Of a stretch of DNA of 46,048 nucleotides, positions 1 through 7,846 are shown piece after piece. Source of the DNA: Onishia taeanensis (lineage in GTDB: Bacteria; Pseudomonadota; Gammaproteobacteria; Pseudomonadales; Halomonadaceae); NCBI RefSeq assembly GCF_013349955.1, contig NZ_JABVXC010000018.1:1-46048 (forward strand), written 5' to 3'. The notes beneath the pieces were generated by a model. It was not told where the DNA came from. It ran no database searches and saw nothing but the letters and a program-made list of their open reading frames with translations. The position numbers and the translations under genes were made by a program. Each line of letters opens with the position of its first letter. The first letter of the stretch is position 1.

Positions 1-70
1 ATGAATTGCTGAAGAAGCTCTCTGGCGGCTAGCAGAGGATAACTTCTATAGGCGATTCGATCATCGGGGA
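1..70 (-). repeat. Inverted copy A of a promoter/leader repeat
   Basis: The reverse complement of this stretch matches 32775-32844. Thirty consecutive bases (8-37 here against 32808-32837) are identical, six of the seven outer bases also match, and the remaining ~33 bases carry about six mismatches. The shared part includes a CCTATAG -10-like element and a conserved leader. The copy reaches the window edge, so it may continue outside. It probably drives a gene to the left on the minus strand. Confidence 0.7.
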
Positions 71-114
71 CCCGACAGCTATACAAGACAACGGCGATAG
101 AGCAAGGAGGAGTG

Positions 115-483
115 ATGACAAAGCAAGCCGAGAATATCACCCAGCTGCCTTTAGCAGTTCGAGAGGTCAGCGACCCGGTCATCAACTGGTGGCTAAATCA
201 CTGGATGGGAGCAGCAAGCCCATTTTCCCGCATGCAGGTGGCATGGATGGAAACGCTCTTCGATGCCATGCAGCTGGAGGCTGAACTGCTGACCGCCTGC
301 GCTACCAGCCAACAGCAGCTCATCAAGTGCATGTCCGACCAGCAGATACTCAAGGACCCGGTAGTCGTCGGCAGCTGTTATCAAGACGTCATGCAGGACT
401 TCATCAATGCCCACCTGCACCGGATGGATAAGGTCAACGAAATGGCCGAAGATTTTCGCCAGCGGGTCTGGGAAGAGATATAA
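115..483 (+). CDS. Small helical protein, possibly phasin-like
   Basis: 122 residues, no signal peptide or membrane segment. The body is predicted to be amphipathic helix rich in Gln, Met, Glu and Trp, with a SPFSRMQVAWME segment near residue 37 and a Gln-rich stretch around 65-70. Size and helix composition resemble phasin-family proteins of polyhydroxyalkanoate granules, common in Halomonas, but I see no diagnostic motif, so this remains a guess. ATG at 115 is preferred over GTG at 112 because AGGAGG at 105-110 lies four bases before the ATG and would almost touch the GTG. The gene stands alone, convergent with lrgB. Confidence 0.6.
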   Translation: MTKQAENITQLPLAVREVSDPVINWWLNHWMGAASPFSRMQVAWMETLFDAMQLEAELLTACATSQQQLIKCMSDQQILKDPVVVGSCYQDVMQDFINAHLHRMDKVNEMAEDFRQRVWEEI

Positions 484-634
484 GCAATCGCGGGCCGACA
501 GCCCGGGCAAGCGGGTTTCAGCCAGGCGCGCCTCACTCGGCCTTGCCTAGCGCAAGCCCGGATCAGTCAATCACGGCTCTTCAATCACGATCACTCAGTC
601 AGTGCGCTCCTCGTCCTGTGGTCTTAGCTACCGC

Positions 635-1363
635 TCAGATACCCAACAGCGCCACAATCAGTGGCAGCAGGAAGGCGGTCACCAAGCCCGACAGGCCCAT
701 GGCGAGACCCGCAAAGGCGCCAGCCAGCGCACCGATAGAGCTGAAACTTTGCGCCGTGCCAAAACCATGAGCCGCCAGCCCCAGGGTAAAGCCTTGAACG
801 GTCGGGTCCTTGATGCGTAGCAGTCTGAATATCCAGGGGCCCAGGGCACAGCCGATCGACCCGGTGAGCAAGACCAATCCCGCTGCCAGCGATGGAATTC
901 CGCCCAGTTGTTCGGCGATGCCCATCGCGATCGGCGAGGTCACCGACTTGGGAGCCAGCGTCAGCAGTGTTTCCCGGCTCGCTCCCATCAGCATAGCGAT
1001 GCCAAGGGTCGAGCCAACGGCAGTCACGATACCGGTCACACAGGCGACCATGATCGGCCATATCAACCGACGAACCCGTTCCCGGTGGTCATAGAGCGGT
1101 ATCGCCAGCGCCACGGTGGCCGGGCCGAGCAGAAAGTGAATGAACTGAGCTCCTTCGAAGTAGGTGCTGTATTCGATGCCGCTGAGCAACAGAAAACTGA
1201 TCAGCAGTACGATCGAAATTACCACCGGGTGCAGCAAGGGCGTGCGGCCGAGCAGGATGTTGATGCGGGTGGCCAGGTAGAAGGCCGCCAGGGTCACCAG
1301 CAGCGAGAGCAAGGGGTTGCCCGACAGGTAGACCCAGACTTGGTCCAATGCGACGAAGTTCAT
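635..1363 (-). CDS. lrgB: LrgB/CidB-family membrane protein
   Basis: 242 residues, almost wholly hydrophobic with about six or seven predicted helices; resembles the LrgB/CidB/YohK family. Family members work with LrgA/CidA proteins in holin-like control of murein hydrolases and in pyruvate or glycolate export, acting in the inner membrane. A conserved-looking GASRETLLTLAPKSVTSPIA segment is characteristic of the family. The start ATG at 1363 overlaps the lrgA stop in an ATGA tetranucleotide, which indicates translational coupling; the longer reading frame to 1402 would run inside lrgA and is less likely. A LytS/LytR-type regulator is not visible nearby. Confidence 0.9.
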   Translation of the reverse strand: MNFVALDQVWVYLSGNPLLSLLVTLAAFYLATRINILLGRTPLLHPVVISIVLLISFLLLSGIEYSTYFEGAQFIHFLLGPATVALAIPLYDHRERVRRLIWPIMVACVTGIVTAVGSTLGIAMLMGASRETLLTLAPKSVTSPIAMGIAEQLGGIPSLAAGLVLLTGSIGCALGPWIFRLLRIKDPTVQGFTLGLAAHGFGTAQSFSSIGALAGAFAGLAMGLSGLVTAFLLPLIVALLGI

Positions 1364-1725
1364 TTGGTTTTTCCTGCCCCGCCGGCTCGCTGGTTCATCC
1401 ACATCATGACCTTGGCCGTGACAGCAAGAGTCACCGCGGTGGACACCAACAGAGTGACAATGATCGTCCAGAAATCAGCCTGAATCAGCTGGAAGTGCAC
1501 CATCATCCCAACACCGGCCGGCACAAACAGCAGCGTCAGATAATTCAGCAGCCCCTGACCTGTCTTGCGAAGGCCATCCGGTACTCGCCCATTGATTAGC
1601 AAGGCGACCAGCAAAATCACCATGCCCATCACCGGCCCTGGAACGGGAATACTGAATCCTCGAACGATCAGCTCACCCAGGAACTGACATCCCAGCAAGA
1701 TGATAAACCCAACGATCAATGACAT
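1360..1725 (-). CDS. lrgA: LrgA/CidA-family holin-like protein
   Basis: 121 residues with four predicted transmembrane helices and the family segment IPVPGPVMGMVIL near residues 26-38. LrgA/CidA proteins are small inner-membrane proteins that act with LrgB/CidB; the pair has been linked to murein hydrolase control and to small-carboxylate transport. The ATG at 1725 follows a strong GGAGGAGG Shine-Dalgarno sequence about eight bases upstream. The gene is first of a two-gene operon, its TGA overlapping the lrgB ATG by four bases. Confidence 0.9.
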   Translation of the reverse strand: MSLIVGFIILLGCQFLGELIVRGFSIPVPGPVMGMVILLVALLINGRVPDGLRKTGQGLLNYLTLLFVPAGVGMMVHFQLIQADFWTIIVTLLVSTAVTLAVTAKVMMWMNQRAGGAGKTK

Positions 1726-1826
1726 GCCTGCCCTCCTCCATTCTTGGCTGAGGACAGTTTACCCCTTTCGTCTAGGTGCAGCCCAACCATCCGGCCAAGC
1801 TTTTGAAAAAAAAGCGCTTAAGGGGC

Positions 1827-1855
1827 TTCCCATTGCCAGCATCTCGCGCTAGTAT
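1827..1855 (+). promoter_or_regulatory. Putative sigma-70 promoter of the tRNA
   Basis: TTCCCA at 1827-1832 and TAGTAT at 1850-1855 are separated by 17 bases, followed by a G+C-rich discriminator, as expected for a stringently controlled tRNA promoter. The start would fall near 1862, about 46 bases before the mature tRNA. Confidence 0.4.
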
Positions 1856-1907
1856 ACGCCTCGTTCTCGGGGCACAGGAGCCGGAAGGCACTACCGAGAA
1901 TCAGAGT

Positions 1908-1984
1908 CGGAGCGTGGCGCAGCTTGGTAGCGCGCTGCAATGGGGTTGCAGAGGTCGCTGGTTCGAATCCAGTCGCTCCGACCA
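1908..1984 (+). tRNA. tRNA-Pro (anticodon GGG)
   Basis: A complete cloverleaf of 77 bases. The acceptor stem pairs CGGAGCG (1908-1914) with CGCTCCG (1974-1980). The anticodon stem CTGCA/TGCAG encloses loop ATGGGGT (1940-1946) with anticodon GGG at 1942-1944. The T arm carries TTCGAAT, and the CCA end is encoded (1982-1984). It reads CCC proline codons. Confidence 0.96.
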
Positions 1985-1992
1985 GTAACATT

Positions 1993-2025
1993 AAAAGCCA
2001 CTCGGCCTTGTCGAGTGGCTTTTTT
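1993..2025 (+). terminator. Intrinsic terminator of tRNA-Pro
   Basis: A 12-base stem (AAAAGCCACTCG with CGAGTGGCTTTT, seven-base loop) runs straight into a T-run, nine bases after the CCA end. Confidence 0.9.
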
Positions 2026-2165
2026 CGTTTTGGCCTTTTCCGTTTTTGACCACCGCTGCCCATGAGACGCCCCCTCTAGACCCGACCTCCCGTCAGCGAT
2101 TCCATCAACGCCAGAACGCTTTAAACTAGCCGGACTCAGTTCCAACCTGCCAACGCCGAGGTCAC

Positions 2166-3347
2166 ATGCGCACCCTTGTCATCGTCAGAAGCCTCAAGAT
2201 GGGCGGCATGGAACGAATGGCCATCACGCTCGCCGATGCCCTCGCCGACGCCGGGCATGACGCTCACATCGTCACCTGGCGCGACCGGGATCAGGTTCTC
2301 ACCCCTGATCACCCCGGCGTCACCAGCCATGTGGTGCCGATTCAGCGCCTGATCCGCTTGACCGGCCTTGGCCTGCTGATCGAACTCCTCTCGCGGCTGA
2401 TCCTCAACCCGCTGATCCGTCGCTCCCACTTTGTATGGACGGGCTGGCTGGGTGGCTTTGTCTTCAGGGCCTGGCTGAAACGCTTTGAAAAGAAACACGG
2501 CAAAGTGGATCGCCTGATCTTTCGTGGCCTAGGCACCTACGAAGGGATCTGGAGCTTCCGTGATGCGCGCGCATGCTTCGTGCTCGAGAATGGCGTCAAT
2601 TTCAAAGGCGCTCTCTGGCAGCAACGCCTTTTTGCGCGCTGCCTTCTGAACAAGCGCCACCTGGTGGGCGTCTCCCAAGGGGTGGTGGAATCGGCCCAAG
2701 CTTACTGCCAACGCTTCCAACTGACGCCGCTATCACTAGAGCGCATCATCAATGCCTGCCCGGTGAAACGCATCCAATCATTGATGCTCGAGGAAGACCC
2801 CGAGATTCCGGACGAGCCCTTCATTCTCAACGTCGCCAGGCTGGTGCCCCAAAAGGATCACGAGCTGCTGCTTGAAGCCTATGCCAAGGCCATGCCCGAA
2901 GAGCGGCTTGTCATTATCGGCGAAGGCCACCTACAGACAGCACTGAAAGACACAGCACGCCGGCTCGGCATTGCCGAGCGCGTCAGTTTTGCCGGCACCA
3001 AACGCAATCCCTATCCCTGGATGCGCGCGGCCCGGCTCTTCGTCTTGAGCTCGAGAATAGAAGGTATGGGGATCGTGTTAAGCGAAGCCTTGGCCTGCGA
3101 TACACCAGTGGTCTCAGTCGACTGCCCCGGCGGCATTCGCGAGATCCTCAAAGGCGAGCTCGAAATCGGCATCGCTGAACACAGTGCAGAAGGCTTGGCG
3201 AACAAGATACAGGAAGTCCTTGGTCTGGGCGGCTATGAGATCAAACCCGAATGGCTCAAGGACTTCTCTGAAGAGACCATGGTTGCCCGCTACCTGGAAC
3301 ACCCTCGCGGCAGTGAACAAACCAGCACACTAACACACACGCTTTAG
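2166..3347 (+). CDS. GT4-family glycosyltransferase
   Basis: 393 residues with a GT-B fold layout. The N-terminal acceptor domain begins with LKMGGMERMAITLADAL. The C-terminal nucleotide-sugar domain carries FILNVARLVPQKDHELLLEA near residue 220 and the E-x7-E motif in EGMGIVLSEALA near residue 300, followed by DTPVVSVDCPGGIREIL, typical of retaining GT4 enzymes. It is cytoplasmic or peripheral and probably adds a sugar during LPS core or O-antigen synthesis. The O-antigen-ligase-like gene 75 bases downstream on the same strand supports this; the sugar cannot be predicted. Its position right after a tRNA gene makes horizontal acquisition possible. Confidence 0.88.
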   Translation: MRTLVIVRSLKMGGMERMAITLADALADAGHDAHIVTWRDRDQVLTPDHPGVTSHVVPIQRLIRLTGLGLLIELLSRLILNPLIRRSHFVWTGWLGGFVFRAWLKRFEKKHGKVDRLIFRGLGTYEGIWSFRDARACFVLENGVNFKGALWQQRLFARCLLNKRHLVGVSQGVVESAQAYCQRFQLTPLSLERIINACPVKRIQSLMLEEDPEIPDEPFILNVARLVPQKDHELLLEAYAKAMPEERLVIIGEGHLQTALKDTARRLGIAERVSFAGTKRNPYPWMRAARLFVLSSRIEGMGIVLSEALACDTPVVSVDCPGGIREILKGELEIGIAEHSAEGLANKIQEVLGLGGYEIKPEWLKDFSEETMVARYLEHPRGSEQTSTLTHTL

Positions 3348-3422
3348 CACCAAGTAATAACGAACCTCCTGTTATACACCCACCCAAAAATCATCACACA
3401 TACGCAGCGGAATCACGAACAC

Positions 3423-4757
3423 ATGCTTAGACCTAGGTGGCAATTCAATCAAAGTGCGGCAACTTGGCAGTCACCTAAGCCCCTATGGCTATTAGGGATA
3501 GCATGCGTTTTCCTTTACGGCTTTTTTAATTTGCTATGGCCCAAAGTGGGAGGAATCGCCGGAACCTTGATGGCGGTTTTAGGGCTGATCATGGTGTTAC
3601 GTAACGCTGATATCCGCGGCTCCGCGCCGCTTTGGCTCTTGCTCGCAGCGGTACTTGTTCAACTGCTCAGTTGGTGTCTTGGCTACTTCCATCACCCAGA
3701 CTGGATACCGGACAACCCCCAACTGGACCGCATGGGCAAGTGGTTCCTTTTCATTGGCATTGCATGGTGGCTTGGCGGCCGCACTCGCCTGACCCTCTGG
3801 CTGTGGGGCCTGGCAATGTTGGGCTTATTCCTTACCTCGATAACTACCGATGTGGGCCTTGATCACTGGCAAAGAGGGCTGTCGGGGCATCGAGTCGATT
3901 TCGGCATACACAATGCTCAGCACGGGGCCATGTATTTCGGCACATCGCTGCTGGGGCTACTTGCCTTCAGCAGAAGAGCTCTTCAGCCCGGTTCCTGGTC
4001 CACCCTACGTCGCCTTGGGTGGGGAATGGCATTGGCGATATGTCTTACGGGCGTGATAGTGACTCAAACCCGCGCCATCTGGCTCGCCTTGCTAATAGCA
4101 CTGCCCGTCATGGCCAGTTTAATGCTGACCTCTGCAAAGCTAATGCCGCAACGGCTTGGCGTCAGGAAAAAGCACCTAGTGCTTGGCGGCGTCTCTGCAT
4201 TCCTCGTGGTGGTCCTGTTAGGGACAGCCTTCCATGGTTCAATCGAACGGCGGCTGAGTGCCGAGAATCAGGTGATCACTGAGCTAATGGATGGTGATAT
4301 TGACGCCATCGACCCCAATTCCAGTATTGGTAATCGCATTTATACCTGGATTGCCGCCACGCAATGGATAGCTGAGCGACCGCTGGTTGGCTGGGGCGCC
4401 CATGGACGTAGTCTCGCCGTCAAACAGACCGAATGGCTGCCAGAAACAACGAAGGAACGTTATGGCCACCTGCATAACACCTTCCTGGAAGTACTGGTGG
4501 CCTATGGCGCCTTGGGCGTTCTGGTCGTTGCGGCACTCGCCTACTGGGTAGGACGCGGTACCTGGCTTGCCTGGCGCGCAGGCGCCATGCCCAGCGACAT
4601 GGCGCTCTTCGCCACAAGCTTCTTCATCTTCTGGGTGATCGTCAACCAGTTCGAGGCTTACCTTTCATTCTCATCCGGCGTATACGTTCATAACCTGATC
4701 TTGGGAGGGCTGGTGACCCATGTCTGGCGCTGGCGAGTCACAGCACGCCGGGACTGA
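3423..4757 (+). CDS. O-antigen ligase (Wzy_C/WaaL) family membrane protein
   Basis: 444 residues with around ten to twelve hydrophobic segments and one large periplasmic loop (roughly residues 275-355) carrying PNSSIGNRIYTWIAATQWI, then GWGAHGRS and the HLHNTFLEVLVAYGALG segment. Those are hallmarks of the Wzy_C domain, whose members transfer undecaprenyl-linked glycan to lipid A core (WaaL) or polymerise O-units (Wzy). Ligase is my preference because only one such gene is visible and a core-type glycosyltransferase precedes it, but polymerase is not excluded. The spacing to the preceding gene suggests co-transcription. Confidence 0.85.
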   Translation: MLRPRWQFNQSAATWQSPKPLWLLGIACVFLYGFFNLLWPKVGGIAGTLMAVLGLIMVLRNADIRGSAPLWLLLAAVLVQLLSWCLGYFHHPDWIPDNPQLDRMGKWFLFIGIAWWLGGRTRLTLWLWGLAMLGLFLTSITTDVGLDHWQRGLSGHRVDFGIHNAQHGAMYFGTSLLGLLAFSRRALQPGSWSTLRRLGWGMALAICLTGVIVTQTRAIWLALLIALPVMASLMLTSAKLMPQRLGVRKKHLVLGGVSAFLVVVLLGTAFHGSIERRLSAENQVITELMDGDIDAIDPNSSIGNRIYTWIAATQWIAERPLVGWGAHGRSLAVKQTEWLPETTKERYGHLHNTFLEVLVAYGALGVLVVAALAYWVGRGTWLAWRAGAMPSDMALFATSFFIFWVIVNQFEAYLSFSSGVYVHNLILGGLVTHVWRWRVTARRD

Positions 4758-5096
4758 CCCTTCGCAATGACGAACAACTTCCGTCGCACTGACAAATATA
4801 ATAGCGATGCGCCGGCCCCAGCAGCCAGGCGCAACGTTTATCGCCAGTCAAGATACGGGTCCCGAGAACAAGAAAGCTCGGGATCAACCCCAGCCACACC
4901 GGAGAAAAAACAGATACTCACTCTATCAAGGCTAATGCGCGGGTCTTGAAAAAGCGGACTGCTGGTCAGTTCCTGCAACCAGATGAGGAGTCATGCGCGC
5001 CTCCCGGCAGCTCAAAAAGGGCGAAGCCCCCCTCCCCTATGGCTTACCAGTATGGCTGACCAGTCGCTCTGGCACTTGACCCATCAATGGCGCCAA
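4758..5096. other. Gene-free stretch between convergent genes
   Basis: 339 bases between two convergent genes. A hairpin TCCCGAG/CTCGGGA at 4860-4883 lacks a T-run, so it is at best a weak terminator. A near-repeat of GCCARTCAAGATACG occurs at about 4843 and 5090. Short open frames here have no convincing start or composition. Confidence 0.5.
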
Positions 5097-5825
5097 TCAA
5101 GATACGCTTGCCAACGCCTTGTCCACTTGGTCGATGGCGGCCGGCCCGATCCCCTTGATGTCAGCCAGAGTGCCGGCTGCATGGCGGCTCTCGATGTCGC
5201 TAATCATCACGAGCCCATTTTCGGCCAGCGTTGCCGTAACCTTTGTCGGTAGCTCCAGGTCTTCGACCCTCAGACACTGGTTCTGCTGTCGCCAGCGAGC
5301 CGCCATGGTCTGAGCAGCCTGGTCCACGAACTCGCCATATTCGCTCTCGCGAACCGCGGTGATCAGGTCGCAGAATTCTAGCTGATGCTGATCACTCTCG
5401 CTCAGCGGAGTGCTACTGATAACGTAATGAGGCGGCTGCGCAATCTGGACCTGGTCATTGATCAGCGACACCTGGACCTTGCCATCGTCGCTGGTGATCG
5501 ACGGCGCCTCTTCATCCGCACCGCTATTGGCCGACTTGCCCCGCTTGGCGTCCTGCTTGGCACGCGCCTTTTGCAACTCTTCGCGCGCCAGGTGCTTGGC
5601 CTGCTTCGCGTCTTTCTTTGCGGCATCAAGCTTGTCACTAAGCTTGGCGTTGCGGGTACGCAACTGCTCGGCTTCGTGCTTGGCCTTGTCGCGCGCCTTC
5701 TGGGCCTGCTGCGCCTCTTTCTTCAGCTGCTGAACGTCAGCCTTTAGCTCATCGACTTCCATCTGCAGCGTGATGGCACGAACCAGCGCGTCGTCCTGAG
5801 TATCTTGAGCGGCTGTATCGGTCAT
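5097..5825 (-). CDS. Coiled-coil protein with RNA-polymerase alpha-CTD-like helix-hairpin-helix domain
   Basis: 242 residues. Residues about 15-110 form a long Lys/Glu/Ala/Gln coiled coil, followed by a short middle region. The C-terminal ~55 residues (VEDLELPTKV through to LADIKGIGPAAIDQVDKAL) follow the pattern of the RNA polymerase alpha subunit C-terminal domain: an initial DLEL-type helix, an I-x-D-hinge helix, then a helix-hairpin-helix with KGIGPAA in place of the usual NLGKKS. Such domains bind DNA in the minor groove. No enzyme motif is visible, so a DNA- or nucleoid-associated role is inferred. ATG at 5825 has AAGGGAGA upstream. An intrinsic terminator lies in the leader. Confidence 0.7.
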   Translation of the reverse strand: MTDTAAQDTQDDALVRAITLQMEVDELKADVQQLKKEAQQAQKARDKAKHEAEQLRTRNAKLSDKLDAAKKDAKQAKHLAREELQKARAKQDAKRGKSANSGADEEAPSITSDDGKVQVSLINDQVQIAQPPHYVISSTPLSESDQHQLEFCDLITAVRESEYGEFVDQAAQTMAARWRQQNQCLRVEDLELPTKVTATLAENGLVMISDIESRHAAGTLADIKGIGPAAIDQVDKALASVS

Positions 5826-5848
5826 AGGATCTCCCTTGGTGGATCAAG

Positions 5849-5881
5849 AAAAAACCCCGCCCAGCCAAGGCTGGGCGGGGT
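5849..5881 (-). terminator. Intrinsic terminator inside the leader of the coiled-coil gene
   Basis: Read on the minus strand, an 11-base G+C-rich stem (5871-5881 with 5854-5864, six-base loop) is followed by six Ts. The T-run ends only about 24 bases before the start codon at 5825. It either ends a short upstream transcript or is an attenuator. Confidence 0.8.
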
Positions 5882-6219
5882 GCGAAGCGAGCATTGGTAA
5901 ACAGACCGACGGCAGATGCCGCCGATCATGAGCGATATGATAGCGACGAACAGCCTGTTTTCAAGCCTGGCGTCAAAGCTGACATCAAAGCCATGAAGCC
6001 AGCTAAGGCGAGCATGCTTCCTGATCCATGCACAAAATCCATGCACAAGCGATTCACGGAGAAGACCGGCGAGCATCTAGCGTGAAACGATCTGGAGACA
6101 TAACCTAGAATAGCCTTTTAATAGAATATTATCTAATTATAACCATTTAAGGCTATATATTTTACAAATAACCATTTTGGGCTATTTTTAAGACAACCGC
6201 TCCATAAGAGACCCCACCC
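5882..6219. other. Gene-free divergent region
   Basis: This region separates the coiled-coil gene and the SatD operon, which point away from each other. The right part is strongly A+T-rich and holds the operator-like boxes listed separately. A direct repeat CCATGCACAA occurs near 6026 and 6038. An open frame on the minus strand (5822-6076) runs through the terminator and is not a believable gene. Confidence 0.5.
6109..6186 (+). promoter_or_regulatory. Repeated AT-rich boxes before satD-like gene (putative operator)
   Basis: Two direct copies of TAACCATTTNRGGCTAT lie at 6140-6156 and 6169-6185, 29 bases apart (near three helical turns). An inverted copy with core AATAGCCTTTTAATAG lies at 6109-6124. 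They end about 34 bases before the start codon, where a repressor or activator would act. The SatD-like product carries a C-terminal helix-turn-helix and could bind them itself (inference). Confidence 0.55.
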
Positions 6220-6864
6220 ATGAGGCAGCCCCTTGCCGTATTGACCGGCGACATCATCGCGTCACAGCGAATCAGCGATACAACAGCCCTCTACCGGGTG
6301 CTGGATGCTACCTTGGCACGCCTTACCAAGCACTATGGCGGCCGTTTCGAACGCTACCGGGGAGATGGCTTCCAACTGGCCATCCCCTGCATCGGCGAAG
6401 CTTTGCATGCCGCGGTGGCTCTGCGTACCGAGCTGATCATGCATTCACAGGATCAACGCTGGGATGCCCGAGTCGCGGTAGCCGTCGGTCATAACGAGTG
6501 GCAGCCCGGTAGCCCCCTGGCATCCGCCGACGGGCCGGTGTTCATCGCATCCGGCAAGGCGCTGGATGCGATGAGCGAGAGTGCAGCCCACCTGGCACTG
6601 ATCGAGGCCGGCGCCCCCCATGACGCTGCCATGACGCTGCTGGTCCGCTATGTGGATGAGTTGATCAATGACTGGTCCCGCTACTCAGCTGAAATCGCCT
6701 TTCTCAAGTTGTGGCACGATGAACCCCAGCAGGCCATGGCCGAGCGGCTCGGCATCCGCCAGCCAAGCGTACACAAGCGCCTGGGCGCCGCCCGCTGGGT
6801 CATGCTCGCCGATACTCTGGACTTTTTCCAACAGCGCCTGGCCACGGAGCAACCTGCCCAATGA
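6220..6864 (+). CDS. SatD-family protein with C-terminal helix-turn-helix
   Basis: 214 residues. The N-terminal segment LTGDIIASQRISD and the later FERYRGDGFQLAIP match the SatD family, whose fold resembles nucleotidyl-cyclase or GGDEF modules and whose biochemical role is unknown. The C-terminal ~45 residues hold a LuxR/sigma-region-4-like helix-turn-helix (MAERLGIRQPSVHKRLGAAR). The stop overlaps the ATG of the DUF3307 gene in an ATGA, and the pair SatD-DUF3307 is a recurrent combination in bacteria. Shine-Dalgarno (AAGAG at 6205-6209) is weak. Autoregulation through the upstream boxes is plausible but not shown. Confidence 0.8.
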   Translation: MRQPLAVLTGDIIASQRISDTTALYRVLDATLARLTKHYGGRFERYRGDGFQLAIPCIGEALHAAVALRTELIMHSQDQRWDARVAVAVGHNEWQPGSPLASADGPVFIASGKALDAMSESAAHLALIEAGAPHDAAMTLLVRYVDELINDWSRYSAEIAFLKLWHDEPQQAMAERLGIRQPSVHKRLGAARWVMLADTLDFFQQRLATEQPAQ

Positions 6865-7604
6865 CTTCACCTGAAATGGCAACATTGCTTGGCCTGGTGC
6901 TAGCGCACCTGAGTGGCGATTTTCTACTTCAGCCGCGCCGATGGGTCGACTCCAAACAGCGACACAAGCAATTGTCGCCTGCCCTTTACTGGCATGCATG
7001 TCTGCACGGTTTGCTCACGGCTCTGGTACTCACCTTCGCTGGCAGCGGACCGGGCATCATTCTGGTCGGCACGCTTCTGATAGCGATCAGCCATGCACTG
7101 ATCGACCTTGGCAAGGCGCACCTTGATTCAAACCGGTTAGAGTGGTTCCTAATCGACCAGCTGTTACACCTGCTGGTGCTACTCGGATTGTGGCTCACCT
7201 GGTTAGGCAGTCTAAAGCCTCTCTTGGACGTCGCCACCTGGATAACCACCCCACACGCCCTGACACTGGCCGGCGCCTACCTACTGGTGACCCGACCGAT
7301 GGCCATTGCCATCGCCCTGGCCATGCGCCCATGGAGCGATGAGGTCAACGACCCCGGAACACTCGCTGCTGCCGGGGCTCGAATCGGCATGCTCGAGCGC
7401 TTCCTAGTGCTGACACTGGTGCTATTGGACGAACTGACGGCAGTGGGCTTCCTGCTGACCGCCAAGTCAGTGCTGCGCTTCGGCGACCTGCGCGAAAGCA
7501 GCGATCGCAAGCTCACTGAGTATGTGCTTCTGGGCACCCTACTCAGCGTGTCAGCCACTCTGGTCCTGGGTTTACTGGTAAGGTCCATTTGGTGGACCAC
7601 CTGA
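6861..7604 (+). CDS. DUF3307-family membrane protein
   Basis: 247 residues with about six predicted transmembrane helices. The N-terminal LAHLSGDFLLQPRRWVDSKQ and the HALIDLGKAH and WFLIDQLLHLLVL segments, with conserved Asp and His residues in or next to helices, are typical of DUF3307 proteins. The function is unknown; the His/Asp residues could bind metal. Translation is coupled to the SatD-like gene by a four-base overlap, so the two very likely act together at the inner membrane. Confidence 0.85.
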   Translation: MTSPEMATLLGLVLAHLSGDFLLQPRRWVDSKQRHKQLSPALYWHACLHGLLTALVLTFAGSGPGIILVGTLLIAISHALIDLGKAHLDSNRLEWFLIDQLLHLLVLLGLWLTWLGSLKPLLDVATWITTPHALTLAGAYLLVTRPMAIAIALAMRPWSDEVNDPGTLAAAGARIGMLERFLVLTLVLLDELTAVGFLLTAKSVLRFGDLRESSDRKLTEYVLLGTLLSVSATLVLGLLVRSIWWTT

Positions 7605-7704
7605 CCCGATATCAATCACGGGGTTGCCCCACCCAACAATGCAGTTTTCTTGAGCAAGCAAAAGCCACTCAATCATTCAGACCTGCACAGGCTGTTAGCT
7701 TCAG

Positions 7705-7732
7705 TTGCGCCTTGATCCTACGCGTGTATAAA
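7705..7732 (+). promoter_or_regulatory. Putative sigma-70 promoter of the GGDEF/EAL gene
   Basis: TTGCGC (7705-7710) and TATAAA (7727-7732) are 16 bases apart. A roughly 105-base leader follows, with a hairpin GCCGAC/GTCGGC at 7757-7774. Confidence 0.45.
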
Positions 7733-7846
7733 GGGCGATATCTTATGGGGATGAGTGCCGACGGATAGGTCGGCAGGCCGCTTCACCATTTACCCGCATC
7801 AGCATGCTTCACCCTCGACCCACAAGCCGAAGGACATCACCACCTG

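Noticed and set aside
5822..6076. 84-codon minus-strand frame
   Set aside because: It reads through an intrinsic terminator and into the leader of the next gene.
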